Part shown: one piece after another, positions 52,697 through 60,533 of the stretch
How positions within the stretch are numbered: the stretch's first letter is position 1
Layout: every line of letters begins with the position of its first letter
Source of the DNA: Acinetobacter sp. C32I
GTDB taxonomy: Bacteria > Pseudomonadota > Gammaproteobacteria > Pseudomonadales > Moraxellaceae
Reading direction: 5' to 3'
Assembly: GCF_023702715.1 (NCBI RefSeq)
Contig: NZ_CP098480.1
Span: 3,534,001 to 3,598,000 of the forward strand
Length of the DNA stretch: 64,000 nucleotides
The notes under the pieces: generated by a model
The model's database searches: none
What the model was told of the DNA's origin: nothing
Seen by the model: the letters and a program-made list of their open reading frames with translations, nothing else
Made by a program: the position numbers and the translations under genes

Positions 52697-53260
52697 ATGA
52701 CTAAGAAAAAGCAATTGAATGCGGAACAGACGATCGTGTTGTTTGAGATATTAAAAAAGCGTTTTGAAGCCAATATGCATCGGCATCAGGGTTTGAATTG
52801 GGTGGATATCGAGGAGCAATTAAAACAATTTCCTGAAAAGCTATGGGTACTGAATCAAATGGAAGAGACGGGGGGAGAGCCAGACATCATTGTATTGGAT
52901 GTAAAGTCATCAGAAATGATCTTTTATGATTGTGCCGTAGAAACACCAAAAGGGCGTAGGAGTCTTTGTTATGATCGCGCTGCTTTAGATGCACGTAAAG
53001 AACATAAGCCTGAGAACAATGCGGTCGATGTGGCCGAAGCCATAGGAATTGAAATGCTCACAGAAGAGCAATATAGGCAGTTACAGTCAGTTGAGCATTT
53101 TGATCTCAAAACCTCAAGTTGGGTAAAAACGCCAGAAGATGTACGTAAATTGGGCGGTGCAATTTTTTGTGATAGTCGTTATGGCCGCGTCTTTACCTAT
53201 CACAATGGTGCTCAATCCTATTATGCGACCCGTGGGTTTCGTGGCCGATTAAAATTATAG
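52697..53260 (+). CDS. DUF4256 protein
   Basis: A 187-residue soluble protein: KKRFEANMHRHQGLNWVDIE, EETGGEPDIIV, SLCYDRAALDARK and FCDSRYGRVFTYHNGAQSYY are DUF4256 features. The function is unknown. GAGAAG before ATG 52697; the frame's longer version from 52655 overlaps the GFA gene and is less likely. Confidence 0.82.
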   Translation: MTKKKQLNAEQTIVLFEILKKRFEANMHRHQGLNWVDIEEQLKQFPEKLWVLNQMEETGGEPDIIVLDVKSSEMIFYDCAVETPKGRRSLCYDRAALDARKEHKPENNAVDVAEAIGIEMLTEEQYRQLQSVEHFDLKTSSWVKTPEDVRKLGGAIFCDSRYGRVFTYHNGAQSYYATRGFRGRLKL

Positions 53261-53310
53261 TTTTATAATTCGAACGTGCTTTTGGCATGTTTTTTTAAGC
53301 TTTGATTTTG

Positions 53311-53326
53311 CCAAGCGCTTGCTTGG
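53311..53326. promoter_or_regulatory. AtuR-type operator candidate upstream of the acyl-CoA dehydrogenase
   Basis: CCAAGCGCTTGCTTGG has perfect arms CCAAGC and GCTTGG around GCTT. It differs by one base from the site at 57356-57371 upstream of atuA. It lies 69 bp before the dehydrogenase start. Confidence 0.7.
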
Positions 53327-53394
53327 TTTTTCTGATTTTGCTACTTTAGTGTTCATTCAATAAACAATGATCAATAATTGCTAGGAAGCAGAAT

Positions 53395-54558
53395 ATGCAC
53401 CTTAATCCTTTGTACTACAACGAGCAGCATCTTGCATTTGCCAAGAGCATTCGACGTTTTGTTGAAAAAGAAATTTCGCCTTTTATCAATGAATGGGATG
53501 AAAGTGAAACCTTTCCGCGAGAGCTGTATAAGAAAGCCGCAGAGATTGGTTTGTTGGGATTAGGTTTTGAAGAGCAATATGGTGGGATTGCGGGAACAGA
53601 TGCATTTTATACATTGTTATCTTCGATTGAGCTCGCAAAATGTGCTTCGGGTGGCTTAGCTGCTTCGTTACTGTCACATACCATTGGTGCACCACCAATC
53701 CAGCATTTTGCCAATGAAGAGGTTAAAGCTCAGATACTGCCTCAGATTTTGTCAGGTGAAAAAATCTCGGCATTGGCGATTACTGAACCAGGTGGTGGAT
53801 CAGATGTGGCTTCGCTTAAAACCAAGGCTGTGCGAGACGGTGATTATTTTCTGGTGAGTGGTGAAAAGACCTTTATCACTTCAGGGATGCGAGCAGATTA
53901 TTATTCAGTGGCAGTGCGTACTGATCCAAATGCCAAAGGGGCAAATGGTATTTCAATGCTTCTCATAGATGCGCATAGTGCAGGGATCAGTAAAACCAAA
54001 CTGGATAAGATGGGATGGTGGGCATCCGATACGGCACACCTGCATTTTGACAATGTTAAAGTACCTGCCAGCCATTTATTGGGTCCTGAAAATATGGGCT
54101 TTCTGGTGATTATGAATAACTTCAATATGGAGCGTTTTTTCCTTGCTGCCAGTAGTTATGGTTTTGCCTTGACGTGTTATGAAGAGGCATTGGATTGGGC
54201 ACAGCAACGCCAAACCTTTGGTAAGCGTTTGGTCGATCATCAGGTGATGCGTCATAAGTTAGTGGATATGGCCACGCGACTAACGGCAACCCGTACTTTA
54301 CTCGAAGATACCGCTTATCGTTTAGGCAAACCTGAATTGCAGGGCAGTGAACTGATTGCCCAGATTTGTATGCTGAAGAATGTTGCCACTCAAACCATGC
54401 AATTCTGTGCCGATGCTGCAGTGCAGACACTCGGGGGCATGGGCTTTATGCGTGGTACTAAGTCCGAGCGGATCTATCGTGAAGTGAAGGTGAATATGAT
54501 TGGCGGTGGCGCAGAAGAAATTATGAAGGATTTAATTAGTAAACAGTTGGGCTATTAA
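53395..54558 (+). CDS. Acyl-CoA dehydrogenase, probable atu regulon member
   Basis: A 387-residue FAD acyl-CoA dehydrogenase. FAD and substrate motifs are ALAITEPGGGSDVASLKTKA, SGEKTFITSGMRADYY and QTLGGMGFMRGTKSERIYRE. The C-terminal YEGT-type catalytic Glu is replaced (MIGGGAEEI), so the base is probably the Glu of MERFFLAA, as in isovaleryl- and citronellyl-type enzymes. AGGAA lies before ATG 53395. It carries an operator identical in type to that of atuA, and probably acts on a branched or terpenoid acyl-CoA. The substrate is not known. Confidence 0.88.
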   Translation: MHLNPLYYNEQHLAFAKSIRRFVEKEISPFINEWDESETFPRELYKKAAEIGLLGLGFEEQYGGIAGTDAFYTLLSSIELAKCASGGLAASLLSHTIGAPPIQHFANEEVKAQILPQILSGEKISALAITEPGGGSDVASLKTKAVRDGDYFLVSGEKTFITSGMRADYYSVAVRTDPNAKGANGISMLLIDAHSAGISKTKLDKMGWWASDTAHLHFDNVKVPASHLLGPENMGFLVIMNNFNMERFFLAASSYGFALTCYEEALDWAQQRQTFGKRLVDHQVMRHKLVDMATRLTATRTLLEDTAYRLGKPELQGSELIAQICMLKNVATQTMQFCADAAVQTLGGMGFMRGTKSERIYREVKVNMIGGGAEEIMKDLISKQLGY

Positions 54559-54578
54559 AACTGTTTCAAATATCATTC

Positions 54579-54606
54579 AAAGTGCGGTGAAAACACCGCA
54601 CTTTTT
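54579..54606. terminator. Bidirectional terminator
   Basis: Stem AAAGTGCGGTG (54579-54589) and CACCGCACTTT (54594-54604), loop AAAA, T run; the next gene is convergent. Confidence 0.9.
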
Positions 54607-54618
54607 CCGGTTTAAAAT

Positions 54619-55356
54619 TTATTCTAGTTCAGCCAACTGTTCTAAAGAAATCTGACGGATTTCAAAGATAGGTTGTTTCAGAAATGAGTTCAGTGCTTTG
54701 ATATCAATAAATTTTATGTTGTCGAGTGCAATACCTTCAATACTATCTTTTTCAGCATCGTAACGAATATCCGCAGTTTGCTCGATAAACTGTTTCAATA
54801 ATAATGGACTATCACTTAACTCTGAAAGTGGTTTGTTCATCAAGGCTTCGAACTCATAGTCCATCGCATAAATATTGGATTCCCAAGATACATCACTAAA
54901 ATTCTCATCTTGACTAGAGATAATGCTGCCAGTCTCATAGCCAGAGAAATAGTCTTCTTCTGAATTGATCCAAAGTACATAGCAAGGTTGTGTCGCATCG
55001 ATTTCTAAGAGTTGATACCAGACGATACCTGAAATTTGGGCAAATTCGAAAGCATCGTCTTCATTCAGTTTTGGAATTTCACCACCTTCGATATCAAACT
55101 TTTTACCCGTTTTTTCTAATACCAAAGCTTCAAGTTTTTCGTAGATTTCATCATCTACTTCACCATTACCGATGTCATAGTTACAGAGTTCATCATAATA
55201 TAAGCCCTCAACAATTAAGGTTTTATAGGCCTTTTCTGCTTCAACTTTATCTGTATAAATCTGTTTGATTGCCCCAGTTGAAACGCAGTTGGTGAGATGC
55301 CATTCGTCATTATAGGCAAAGTCATTTTGACGAATCACGTATTGGATATTGCTCAT
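54619..55356 (-). CDS. Acidic hypothetical protein
   Basis: A 245-residue, strongly acidic soluble protein (many Glu and Asp, e.g. GNGEVDDEIYEKLEALVLEK). No motif or membrane segment is visible and the family is not recognised. It follows the DUF6915-like gene at 17 bp, so the two are probably translated from one message. Acidic small proteins of this kind are sometimes immunity proteins, but nothing here shows a toxin partner. Confidence 0.65.
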   Translation of the reverse strand: MSNIQYVIRQNDFAYNDEWHLTNCVSTGAIKQIYTDKVEAEKAYKTLIVEGLYYDELCNYDIGNGEVDDEIYEKLEALVLEKTGKKFDIEGGEIPKLNEDDAFEFAQISGIVWYQLLEIDATQPCYVLWINSEEDYFSGYETGSIISSQDENFSDVSWESNIYAMDYEFEALMNKPLSELSDSPLLLKQFIEQTADIRYDAEKDSIEGIALDNIKFIDIKALNSFLKQPIFEIRQISLEQLAELE

Positions 55357-55373
55357 TTTTATTTCCCCTTAAG

Positions 55374-55991
55374 TTAAGCAATTTTAGTTTTTAATTCTTG
55401 CAGCTTAGCTGCACTAGGCGGCACAGCCATGCCATTGTCCATCCAGAGTTCAAAACGCATCGGGTTGAAAAAGAAATCGGGACGAATATCAAAATCGATC
55501 AATCTGGCTTTACCTTTCCCCATCATCGGAAGAATGGTATTGATAAACCAACTATTGTGGGTGATCAGTAACGACTTTAATTGTCCTGTCACCGATAAGG
55601 GAGAGAGTAGTGTTGCTGATACTTTTGGGTCGTCAATCACATCAGCGTGGAATTTCTCTAGGCGTTTTGCTAACCCATCTGTAGGGATATCCTGCATCGC
55701 TGCAACAAAATCACCTAAAGTTGGAATAAAGCGGTGATGGAAATCAACCAATAGGTGATCTTTTTCACACAGGTCTTTCACCTCAATGCTTTTACCTGCA
55801 CTATTTTCGAAGTGATGTCCAAAGATCGGAATAATGACTTCCTGAACACCCCAAAAGGTATGCAAGATACGATGGCGATTGTCGGTACACAACATTTTGG
55901 TACTGTCGATTAGAGCATGAATATCAATATAATCTTCAAGCTCGCCCCCACGACGTTTCACCGAAATATTGGCATGTTGTACTGGATTCAT
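55374..55991 (-). CDS. DUF6915-like protein
   Basis: A 205-residue protein. The start MNPVQHANISVKRRGGELED followed by YIDIHALIDSTKM and NRHRILH resembles the DUF6915 pattern (HALSSVRKFGG, YLPIHEWFD, FRHRALRH) that I recall; family name is from memory. The function is unknown. Upstream of the acidic gene. Confidence 0.65.
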   Translation of the reverse strand: MNPVQHANISVKRRGGELEDYIDIHALIDSTKMLCTDNRHRILHTFWGVQEVIIPIFGHHFENSAGKSIEVKDLCEKDHLLVDFHHRFIPTLGDFVAAMQDIPTDGLAKRLEKFHADVIDDPKVSATLLSPLSVTGQLKSLLITHNSWFINTILPMMGKGKARLIDFDIRPDFFFNPMRFELWMDNGMAVPPSAAKLQELKTKIA

Positions 55992-56110
55992 TTTTACGAA
56001 TTCTTATAATCATTTGATGTTTAAGAACAATAGCAGCTTTCTTATACAACGAACATAGATAAATAGGCGTGAGCGATAAGCTGTGTCGTGCTTAAATTGG
56101 ACTCAATTTT

Positions 56111-56620
56111 TTAGAATGCCTGATATTTTTTATCGGTCCAATCGGCATTTAAAATTGCCCAACGTTCATGATCTTTCCATTCTTTTCCACCAACGCGCAG
56201 GTACTGGCGGGAGAAGCCTTCTTTTATAAAACCTGCATGTGTGACAAGGCGAATAGAGGACAGATTGTCTGGTTGGATATTGGCTTCTAGTCGATGCAGA
56301 TTGAGAGTTTGAAATGCTTCTTGTAAAACCAGTTGCAGTCCTTGTCGCATATAGCCATGTCCGGCATAAGGAGAAAAGGCTTCATAACCCAAGTAAGCAG
56401 AATGAAAGTAACCTCGAACGATATTGGAGATATTAAAGGTGCCAACAATGGCATGATTTTCTTTCAAGCAGACAAAATAACGATGTTCTTGTGCGAGATA
56501 TTGTTGAAAGTCTGTTGGTGGATAAGTCCAAGGTTGATGGAGTTGAATACTATTTGGGTAGGCAAGTTTGATTTCAGCTAAATCGCTGAGTTGAGGCTTA
56601 CGCAAATAGATAGCACTCAT
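56111..56620 (-). CDS. GNAT acetyltransferase, RimJ/RimL-like
   Basis: A 169-residue acetyltransferase. The acetyl-CoA loop is YAGHGYMRQGL, with YFHSAYLGYEAF before it and HRLEANIQPDNLSSIRLVTH after, which is the RimJ/RimL pattern. The substrate is unknown. The ATG at 56620 overlaps the atuR stop (ATGA), so the gene is translationally coupled to atuR. The frame starting at TTG 56638 is not needed. Confidence 0.85.
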   Translation of the reverse strand: MSAIYLRKPQLSDLAEIKLAYPNSIQLHQPWTYPPTDFQQYLAQEHRYFVCLKENHAIVGTFNISNIVRGYFHSAYLGYEAFSPYAGHGYMRQGLQLVLQEAFQTLNLHRLEANIQPDNLSSIRLVTHAGFIKEGFSRQYLRVGGKEWKDHERWAILNADWTDKKYQAF

Positions 56621-57216
56621 TTCACCGCCATTTCCCAAACCATTTCAGTCAACTCATCAATTTTGACTTTACCTTCTGGTCTATACCACGTCACGGTCCA
56701 AGAAATTGAGCCACCAAGCAAACGACGCCAGATAAACGCATCGTGTTTGACTTTGCCTTGAGCACGTAGTTTTTCAATCACATCCAGCCAGACTTGCTCA
56801 TATTCATTACGCATTTTCAGCAGGTAATCTTGTTTTTCTTTAGAAAGGGCAAACCATTCGTGTACCAATACCGCCATCGCAGCGCCTGTATCACCTGCAA
56901 TCGACAGCAATTCAGACTTAATTAAATGACGTAACTGTTGTTCGGGGTCAGTTGAGCGTTCAGCAGCTTCTTTTAAACGGGCGAAGTTATAGATAATGGT
57001 TTGTTCCATCACAGTCGCCAGAATTTCATCTTTACTTTTAAAATGATGAAACAGGCTGCCCGATTGAATGCCAATAAATTCACCGAGTTGACGAACCGTC
57101 GTTTTGTCATAACCTTGCTTATAAAACAGATAGGCAGCACCTTGCAGTAAACGTCCACGTGGACTGTCATCAAAACAAACAATTTTGGGTATTTGCTCAA
57201 TTGAGGTTGCGATCAT
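56617..57216 (-). CDS. atuR: TetR-family repressor of the atu cluster
   Basis: A 199-residue TetR regulator. The N-terminal helix-turn-helix is TVRQLGEFIGIQSGSLFHHF with KSKDEILATVMEQTI after it. Position divergent from atuA matches AtuR of Pseudomonas aeruginosa, which represses the atu genes. Palindromic CAAGC/GCTTG sites lie in the intergenic region. The ligand would be an acyl-CoA of the pathway, by analogy. Confidence 0.87.
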   Translation of the reverse strand: MIATSIEQIPKIVCFDDSPRGRLLQGAAYLFYKQGYDKTTVRQLGEFIGIQSGSLFHHFKSKDEILATVMEQTIIYNFARLKEAAERSTDPEQQLRHLIKSELLSIAGDTGAAMAVLVHEWFALSKEKQDYLLKMRNEYEQVWLDVIEKLRAQGKVKHDAFIWRRLLGGSISWTVTWYRPEGKVKIDELTEMVWEMAVK

Positions 57217-57293
57217 GCCTATCCGTCTATCCCGTTTAATCTAAAGTGTATTGTAACAAAATTCATTTGATGCATTGTCTTATCTTTTTATAA

Positions 57294-57307
57294 CAAGCAT
57301 TTGCTTG
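57294..57307. promoter_or_regulatory. AtuR operator candidate 1
   Basis: CAAGCATTTGCTTG, perfect arms CAAGC/GCTTG with 4-bp centre. It lies between atuR and atuA, centred 63 bp (about six helix turns) from the second site. Confidence 0.7.
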
Positions 57308-57355
57308 AGTTTGTCTATTTTTGCCAATACAGCATAGCATTATGCACTTTACAAA

Positions 57356-57371
57356 CCAAGCACTTGCTTGG
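57356..57371. promoter_or_regulatory. AtuR operator candidate 2
   Basis: CCAAGCACTTGCTTGG, perfect 6-bp arms. Only one base differs from the site before the acyl-CoA dehydrogenase at 53311-53326. It lies 41 bp before the chosen atuA start. Confidence 0.75.
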
Positions 57372-57411
57372 TAATGTTAAGGCGTTTTTAGCAATAACAA
57401 TGAGAAAGCGC

Positions 57412-59211
57412 ATGACAACTGTCAGACAGGATGACCAGAGGGTAGTTAAAATTGGGTGTGCATCAGGCTTCTGGGGCGATACCAACACTGCTGCATTTCA
57501 GTTGGTGCATCTGAGTGATATTGATTATTTGGTCTTTGATTATCTGTCAGAAATCACCATGTCGATTATGGCGAAGGCGATGATGATGGATCCAAATCAT
57601 GGTTATGCACTGGATTTTGTCAGTCGAGTGATGTCCCCCCTGATCAATAAAATTGCTGAGAAAAAAACAAAAGTGATTAGCAATGCAGGTGGGGTAAACC
57701 CACTGGCTTGCCGTGATGCCCTACAGAAAATCATTGATGAAAAGGGCTTAAATTTAAAAGTTGCAGTGGTATTGGGTGATGATGTACTGCCGAAGCATGC
57801 TGAATTACTCACCCAAAATGTTCAGGAAATGTTTAATGGCGATGCCTTGCCTGCACATGTTGCCAGTAGTAATGCCTACCTCGGTGCTGTTGCGATTCGC
57901 GATGCCTTGGACTTAGGTGCTGATATTGTGATTACTGGCCGTGTGGTCGATTCAGCGGTTGTGCTTGCTCCATTATTACATGAGTACAAATGGTCACTGG
58001 ATGATTATGACAAGCTGGCACAAGGTTCATTGGCAGGACATGTGATTGAATGCGGTGCACAGTGTACAGGTGGAAACTTTACTGATTGGCGTCTCGTTCA
58101 AGGCTTTGACAACATGGGCTTTCCGATCGTGGAAGTTAGTGCTGATGCTTCATTTATTGTGACCAAGCCGAAAGGGACAGGTGGCCTCGTTTCAACTGCA
58201 ACCGTAGCAGAGCAGATTGTCTATGAGATCGGCAATCCACAAGCCTATCTTTTACCTGATGTGAGTGCTGATTTTAGCCAAGTCCATTTAGAACAGGTAG
58301 GAGAGCATCGGGTCAAAGTGAAAGGTGCAACAGGGCGTGCGCCAACTCAGCAATATAAAGTGAGTGCTACCTATGCCGATGGTTATCGTGTTTTGGTTAG
58401 TTTCTTGATTGCAGGTCGTGAAGCGCCAGAAAAAGCCCAAGTGATCGCCGATGCCATTATCAACAAATGTGAACGGGTGTTAGCACTACGTTCAGTTCCT
58501 CCTTTTAGTGAAAAGTCGGTTGAGATTCTCGGGATTGAAAGCACTTATGGTGCACATGCGAAAGTGAAAGATAGCCGTGAAGTAGTGGTCAAAATCGCGG
58601 TTAAGCACTTGTTTAAAGAAGCTTGTATGTTCTTTGCTTCTGAAATTGCCCAAGCTTCTACAGGGATGGCACCTGCATTGGCGGGAATCGTCGGCGGTCG
58701 ACCTAAAGCCTCGGCAGTGGTGAAGCTATTTTCTTTCTTGATTGATAAAGATCAATTAAAGGTAGAAGTCGACTTTGCAGGACAGCGTTATCCCGTTCAA
58801 ATCCCCGTTGGACAAGCTTCACAGGATTATATGCAGCATCTCGTTGGTGACGTAGCCGTATATCAAGGTGATGAGATTGAAGTTCCTCTAGTTGAAGTTG
58901 CACATGCACGCAGTGGCGATAAGGGCAATCACAGCAATATCGGGGTGATTGCGCGTAAAGCTGAATATTTACCGTGGATCCGTGCTGCACTGACAGAAGC
59001 GAATGTTGCAGCGTATATGCAGCATGTTTTAGATCCTGAAAAATCAAAAGTGATTCGTTATGAACTGCCTGCCATGCATGCACTGAATTTCATGTTGGAA
59101 AATGCATTGGGCGGTGGGGGTATTGCCAGCTTACGAATTGACCCACAAGGTAAAGCCTTTGCACAGCAATTATTGGATATGCCGGTGAAAGTGCCAGCGA
59201 AGTTACTTTAA
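57412..59211 (+). CDS. atuA: Acyclic terpene utilisation protein AtuA
   Basis: A 599-residue AtuA-family (DUF1446) protein. The N terminus KIGCASGFWGDTNTAAFQLV, the acidic glycine-rich NAGGVNPLACRDAL, and ECGAQCTGGNFTDW are family marks. The C-terminal region (HARSGDKGNHSNIGVIARK) resembles the AtuA-type tail domain. AtuA is needed for citronellol/geraniol growth in Pseudomonas, but its reaction is unclear. The open frame extends to a TTG at 57301 across the operators; ATG 57412 (or 57400) is the start. Confidence 0.9.
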   Translation: MTTVRQDDQRVVKIGCASGFWGDTNTAAFQLVHLSDIDYLVFDYLSEITMSIMAKAMMMDPNHGYALDFVSRVMSPLINKIAEKKTKVISNAGGVNPLACRDALQKIIDEKGLNLKVAVVLGDDVLPKHAELLTQNVQEMFNGDALPAHVASSNAYLGAVAIRDALDLGADIVITGRVVDSAVVLAPLLHEYKWSLDDYDKLAQGSLAGHVIECGAQCTGGNFTDWRLVQGFDNMGFPIVEVSADASFIVTKPKGTGGLVSTATVAEQIVYEIGNPQAYLLPDVSADFSQVHLEQVGEHRVKVKGATGRAPTQQYKVSATYADGYRVLVSFLIAGREAPEKAQVIADAIINKCERVLALRSVPPFSEKSVEILGIESTYGAHAKVKDSREVVVKIAVKHLFKEACMFFASEIAQASTGMAPALAGIVGGRPKASAVVKLFSFLIDKDQLKVEVDFAGQRYPVQIPVGQASQDYMQHLVGDVAVYQGDEIEVPLVEVAHARSGDKGNHSNIGVIARKAEYLPWIRAALTEANVAAYMQHVLDPEKSKVIRYELPAMHALNFMLENALGGGGIASLRIDPQGKAFAQQLLDMPVKVPAKLL

Positions 59212-59228
59212 TTTTAGAGAGTTTTTTT

Positions 59229-59603
59229 ATGGGTTATGACATTCATATTACTCGTAAGCCATTTTACTTTGACGAAAATGGTGAGGAAATCTCTTTGGAT
59301 GAATGGAAAACATTTGTTCAACAGGATTCAGAAATGAGCTTAGATAATTTTGCAGAAGTGGCCGTGGGTAATGAACAAATTTTACGTGTAGAAAGTGATG
59401 GGTTGGCTGTTTGGAATGTTTATAGTAAACACGATCAAAATGGCAATAAGGCTTGGTTTGATTGGTGTAATGGAGCAATTCATGTAAAAAATCCTGATCA
59501 TGAAATCTTAAAAAAAATGTGGCTTATCGCTCAGCAGCTCTCTGCAAAAGTTCAGGGGGATGAAGGTGAATTTTATGATGCGAATGGCAATAGTATTGGA
59601 TAG
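59229..59603 (+). CDS. GYDIHITR-type small protein inside the atu operon
   Basis: A 124-residue acidic soluble protein, start MGYDIHITRKPFYFDENGEE, with SLDEWKTFVQQDSEM and a C-terminal half containing WNVYSKHD and WFDWCNGAIHVKNPD. I know relatives only as an uncharacterised family that occurs in many bacteria outside atu loci. It lies 17 bp after atuA and 52 bp before atuB, same strand, with AGAG upstream. Its place within the pathway operon is unusual. Confidence 0.7.
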   Translation: MGYDIHITRKPFYFDENGEEISLDEWKTFVQQDSEMSLDNFAEVAVGNEQILRVESDGLAVWNVYSKHDQNGNKAWFDWCNGAIHVKNPDHEILKKMWLIAQQLSAKVQGDEGEFYDANGNSIG

Positions 59604-59655
59604 TTTTTTAGATTTGATCAAACAAAAGAAAGATTAATTGAAGGAAATAATAAAC

Positions 59656-60531
59656 ATGGCTTATCAATCAATTTTCAGGACAGATGCATTTGCTGACAAA
59701 GTGGTGATCGTCACAGGTGGTGGTTCGGGTATTGGCCGTTGTACTGCACATGAGTTGGCTTCTTTAGGCGCACAAGTGGTCATCACAGGCCGAAAAGTTG
59801 AAAAACTAGAAAAAGTCAGCCAAGAAATTCTGGAAGATGGAGGCAAAGTCCATTTCATCGTCTGTGATAACCGTGATGAAGAACAAGTTAAAAGCATGAT
59901 TGCAGAAGTGCTGGAAAAATTTGGCAAGCTTGACGGTTTAGTCAATAACGCGGGGGGACAATTTCCTTCTGCATTAGAGAATATTTCTGCCAATGGTTTT
60001 GATGCCGTGGTTCGTAATAACCTACATTCAACCTTTTACCTGATGCGTGAAGCCTATAACCAGTGGATGGCAAAGCATGGCGGCAGTATCGTTAATATGA
60101 CCGCAGATATGTGGGGTGGTATGCCGGGCATGGGCCATTCAGGCGCAGCACGTTCAGGTGTTGATAACCTAACCAAAACGGCTTCAGTGGAATGGGGGAA
60201 ATCTGGGGTACGTGTCAATGCGGTTGCACCAGGTTGGATTATTTCTTCGGGCATGGACAACTATAGTGGTGATTTTGCCAAAGTGATAATTCCAAGTTTA
60301 GCGAGTAATGTTCCATTAAAACGAATGGGCACAGAGTCAGAAATCTCTTCAGCGATTTGCTATTTACTTTCAGATGCTGCTGCTTTTGTATCTGGTGTCA
60401 CCCTGCGCATTGATGGGGCTGCTTCACAAGGTACACGTATGTATCCATTGGCAGATGCGACCAATAATGACGCCTTTAATGGTTTCCATCGTGCTTTTAT
60501 CCCTGACATCTTCAAAACAGATGGAGAATAA
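59656..60531 (+). CDS. atuB: Short-chain dehydrogenase AtuB
   Basis: A 291-residue SDR with TGGGSGIGRCTAHELASLGA (NAD(P) binding), NNAGGQ and NAVAPGWI. The catalytic YxxxK is missing; the site reads HSGAARSGVDNLTK, as in the peroxisomal enoyl-CoA reductase branch of SDRs. The role in Pseudomonas is oxidation of citronellol/citronellal or a later step; not proven. AAGGA upstream of ATG 59656. Followed by atuC after 2 bp. Confidence 0.87.
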   Translation: MAYQSIFRTDAFADKVVIVTGGGSGIGRCTAHELASLGAQVVITGRKVEKLEKVSQEILEDGGKVHFIVCDNRDEEQVKSMIAEVLEKFGKLDGLVNNAGGQFPSALENISANGFDAVVRNNLHSTFYLMREAYNQWMAKHGGSIVNMTADMWGGMPGMGHSGAARSGVDNLTKTASVEWGKSGVRVNAVAPGWIISSGMDNYSGDFAKVIIPSLASNVPLKRMGTESEISSAICYLLSDAAAFVSGVTLRIDGAASQGTRMYPLADATNNDAFNGFHRAFIPDIFKTDGE

Positions 60532-60533
60532 AC

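Noticed and set aside
53378..53563. Overlapping plus-strand frame at the start of the acyl-CoA dehydrogenase
   Set aside because: Out-of-frame shadow of the dehydrogenase gene.
57301..57411. Upstream extension of atuA to a TTG at 57301
   Set aside because: It would run across both operator palindromes and lacks a ribosome site.
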